Origin: Actinomycetes bacterium
Lineage (GTDB): Bacteria > Actinomycetota > Acidimicrobiia > Acidimicrobiales > Palsa-688
Reading direction: 5' to 3'
DNA length: 6,754 nt
NCBI GenBank assembly: GCA_021827225.1
Contig: JAKAXG010000241.1
Span: forward strand, 1 to 6,754
This document shows positions 6,080 to 6,754 of this stretch, piece by piece. Under the pieces are notes generated by a model. That model saw only the letters and a program-made list of their open reading frames with translations. It ran no database searches and had not been told where the DNA came from. The position numbers were made by a program, and so were the translations under genes. Positions within the stretch are counted from its first letter, which is position 1; every line of letters starts with the position of its first letter.

Positions 6080-6754
6080 GTGAAACTGGGCGATTGGCCG
6101 GTCATACGCCAGGTCACCGGCGCCGACCGCAGCGGACGGGGTGCCGCGGTGGCGTCGCCCCGCACCAAGAAGCTGATCGCCCGGCTGGCGGAGGCCGACA
6201 AGGTCGTGAAGTCGGTCTGCCCCTACTGCGCCGTGGGCTGCGGCCAGAACGTCTACGTCAAGGACGAGAAGGTCATCCAGATCGAGGGCGACCCGGACTC
6301 CCCGGTCAGCCGGGGCCGGCTGTGCCCCAAGGGTTCGGCCAGCCTGCAGCTCACCACCGGATCGGCCCGCCGCTACGACGTCCTGTACCGGCCGCCGCAC
6401 GCCACGGAGTGGCAGACCCTCGACCTGGACACGGCCATGGACATGGTCGCCGACCGGGTCATCGAGACCCGCCGGCGGACCTGGCAGTGGGAGGACGGCG
6501 GGAAGCGGGTGCGGCGCACCATGGGTATCGCCAGCCTGGGCGGCGCCACCCTGGACAACGAAGAGAACTATCTGATGAAGAAGCTCTACACCGCCCTGGG
6601 AGCGGTGCAGATCGAGAACCAGGCCCGCATATGACACTCCTCCACCGTCCCCAGTTTGGGGACATCGTTCGGTAGGGGAGGCGCCACCTCCTTCCAGCAG
6701 GACCTGCAGAACGCGGACTGCATCGTGATCCAGGGCTCCAACATGGCCGAGGCC
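6080..6754 (+). CDS. fdhA: Formate dehydrogenase alpha subunit, selenoprotein, 5' part (Sec at TGA 6632-6634)
   Basis: This is the N-terminal 225 codons of a molybdopterin enzyme that oxidises formate to CO2; the gene runs off the window. The [4Fe-4S] site is CPYCAVGC, then 27 residues, then CPKG: Cys47, Cys50, Cys54 and Cys82, with the lysine after it that relays electrons to the pterin in this family. The segment ENQARI, TGA, HSSTVPSLG matches the family active site, where Sec (or Cys) ligates Mo/W and is followed by the conserved His. TGA is residue 185, near Sec196 of E. coli FdnG. After it GTSFGRGGATSFQQDLQNADCIVIQGSNMAEA continues in frame. No twin-arginine signal is seen at the N-terminus, unlike FdnG, so a cytosolic enzyme is inferred. 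Its electron partner is outside the window. It follows selC on the same strand. Confidence 0.92.
6632..6680 (+). promoter_or_regulatory. Sec codon and SECIS hairpin of fdhA
   Basis: Twelve nt after TGA 6632-6634, GTCCCC (6647-6652) pairs perfectly with GGGGAC (6658-6663) around loop AGTTT, with G as second loop base as SelB targets usually have. A lower stem of 6637-6646 with 6671-6680 is possible (nine pairs, one C-A mismatch), leaving 6664-6670 unpaired on the 3' side. Distance and place match known fdh SECIS elements. Confidence 0.75.

Noticed and set aside
5869..6675. Open frames on both strands across tRNA-Sec and the fdhA start
   Set aside because: They run through the tRNA gene and terminator and are out of frame with the well-supported FdhA.

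Overview
The window is very GC-rich. It uses many GTG starts, has few Shine-Dalgarno sites and has tightly packed genes, which suggests a high-GC Gram-positive, probably an uncultured or deep-branching actinobacterium. The taxonomic guess rests on base composition and protein style only. Almost everything in it concerns selenocysteine (Sec): all four bacterial Sec genes (selA, selB, selD and the tRNA-Sec gene selC) lie between two protein genes that each carry an in-frame TGA at a position where Sec makes chemical sense.

Layout. Positions 1-224 are the 3' end of an ABC-2-type permease gene (+). Positions 305-1732 (+) hold one gene, interrupted on paper by TGA at 1385-1387. It encodes a seven-bladed YVTN beta-propeller fused to a TlpA/thioredoxin-like domain whose active site reads W-U-G-P-C. 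This gene converges on, and overlaps by 8 bp, the minus-strand run selA (5815-4532), selB (4535-2772) and selD (2741-1725). selA and selB overlap by 4 bp, and selB and selD are 30 bp apart. Divergent from selA lies tRNA-Sec (5865-5957, anticodon TCA), followed by a hairpin terminator and a 27-nt stretch resembling a collapsed piece of that tRNA. The 5' part of a formate dehydrogenase alpha-subunit gene (6080 to the window end, +) follows, with TGA at 6632-6634 as the expected Sec codon and a perfect hairpin 12 nt after it.

How the parts fit. SelD makes selenophosphate, SelA converts Ser-tRNA-Sec to Sec-tRNA-Sec, and SelB carries it to UGA codons followed by a SECIS hairpin. The two selenoprotein genes at the edges are the local clients. 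Formate dehydrogenase is the classic one. The propeller-selenothioredoxin fusion is the unusual one and the most interesting object here. A standard gene caller would cut both selenoproteins at their TGA, giving a 360-residue propeller, a spurious 102-residue thioredoxin fragment and a truncated dehydrogenase.
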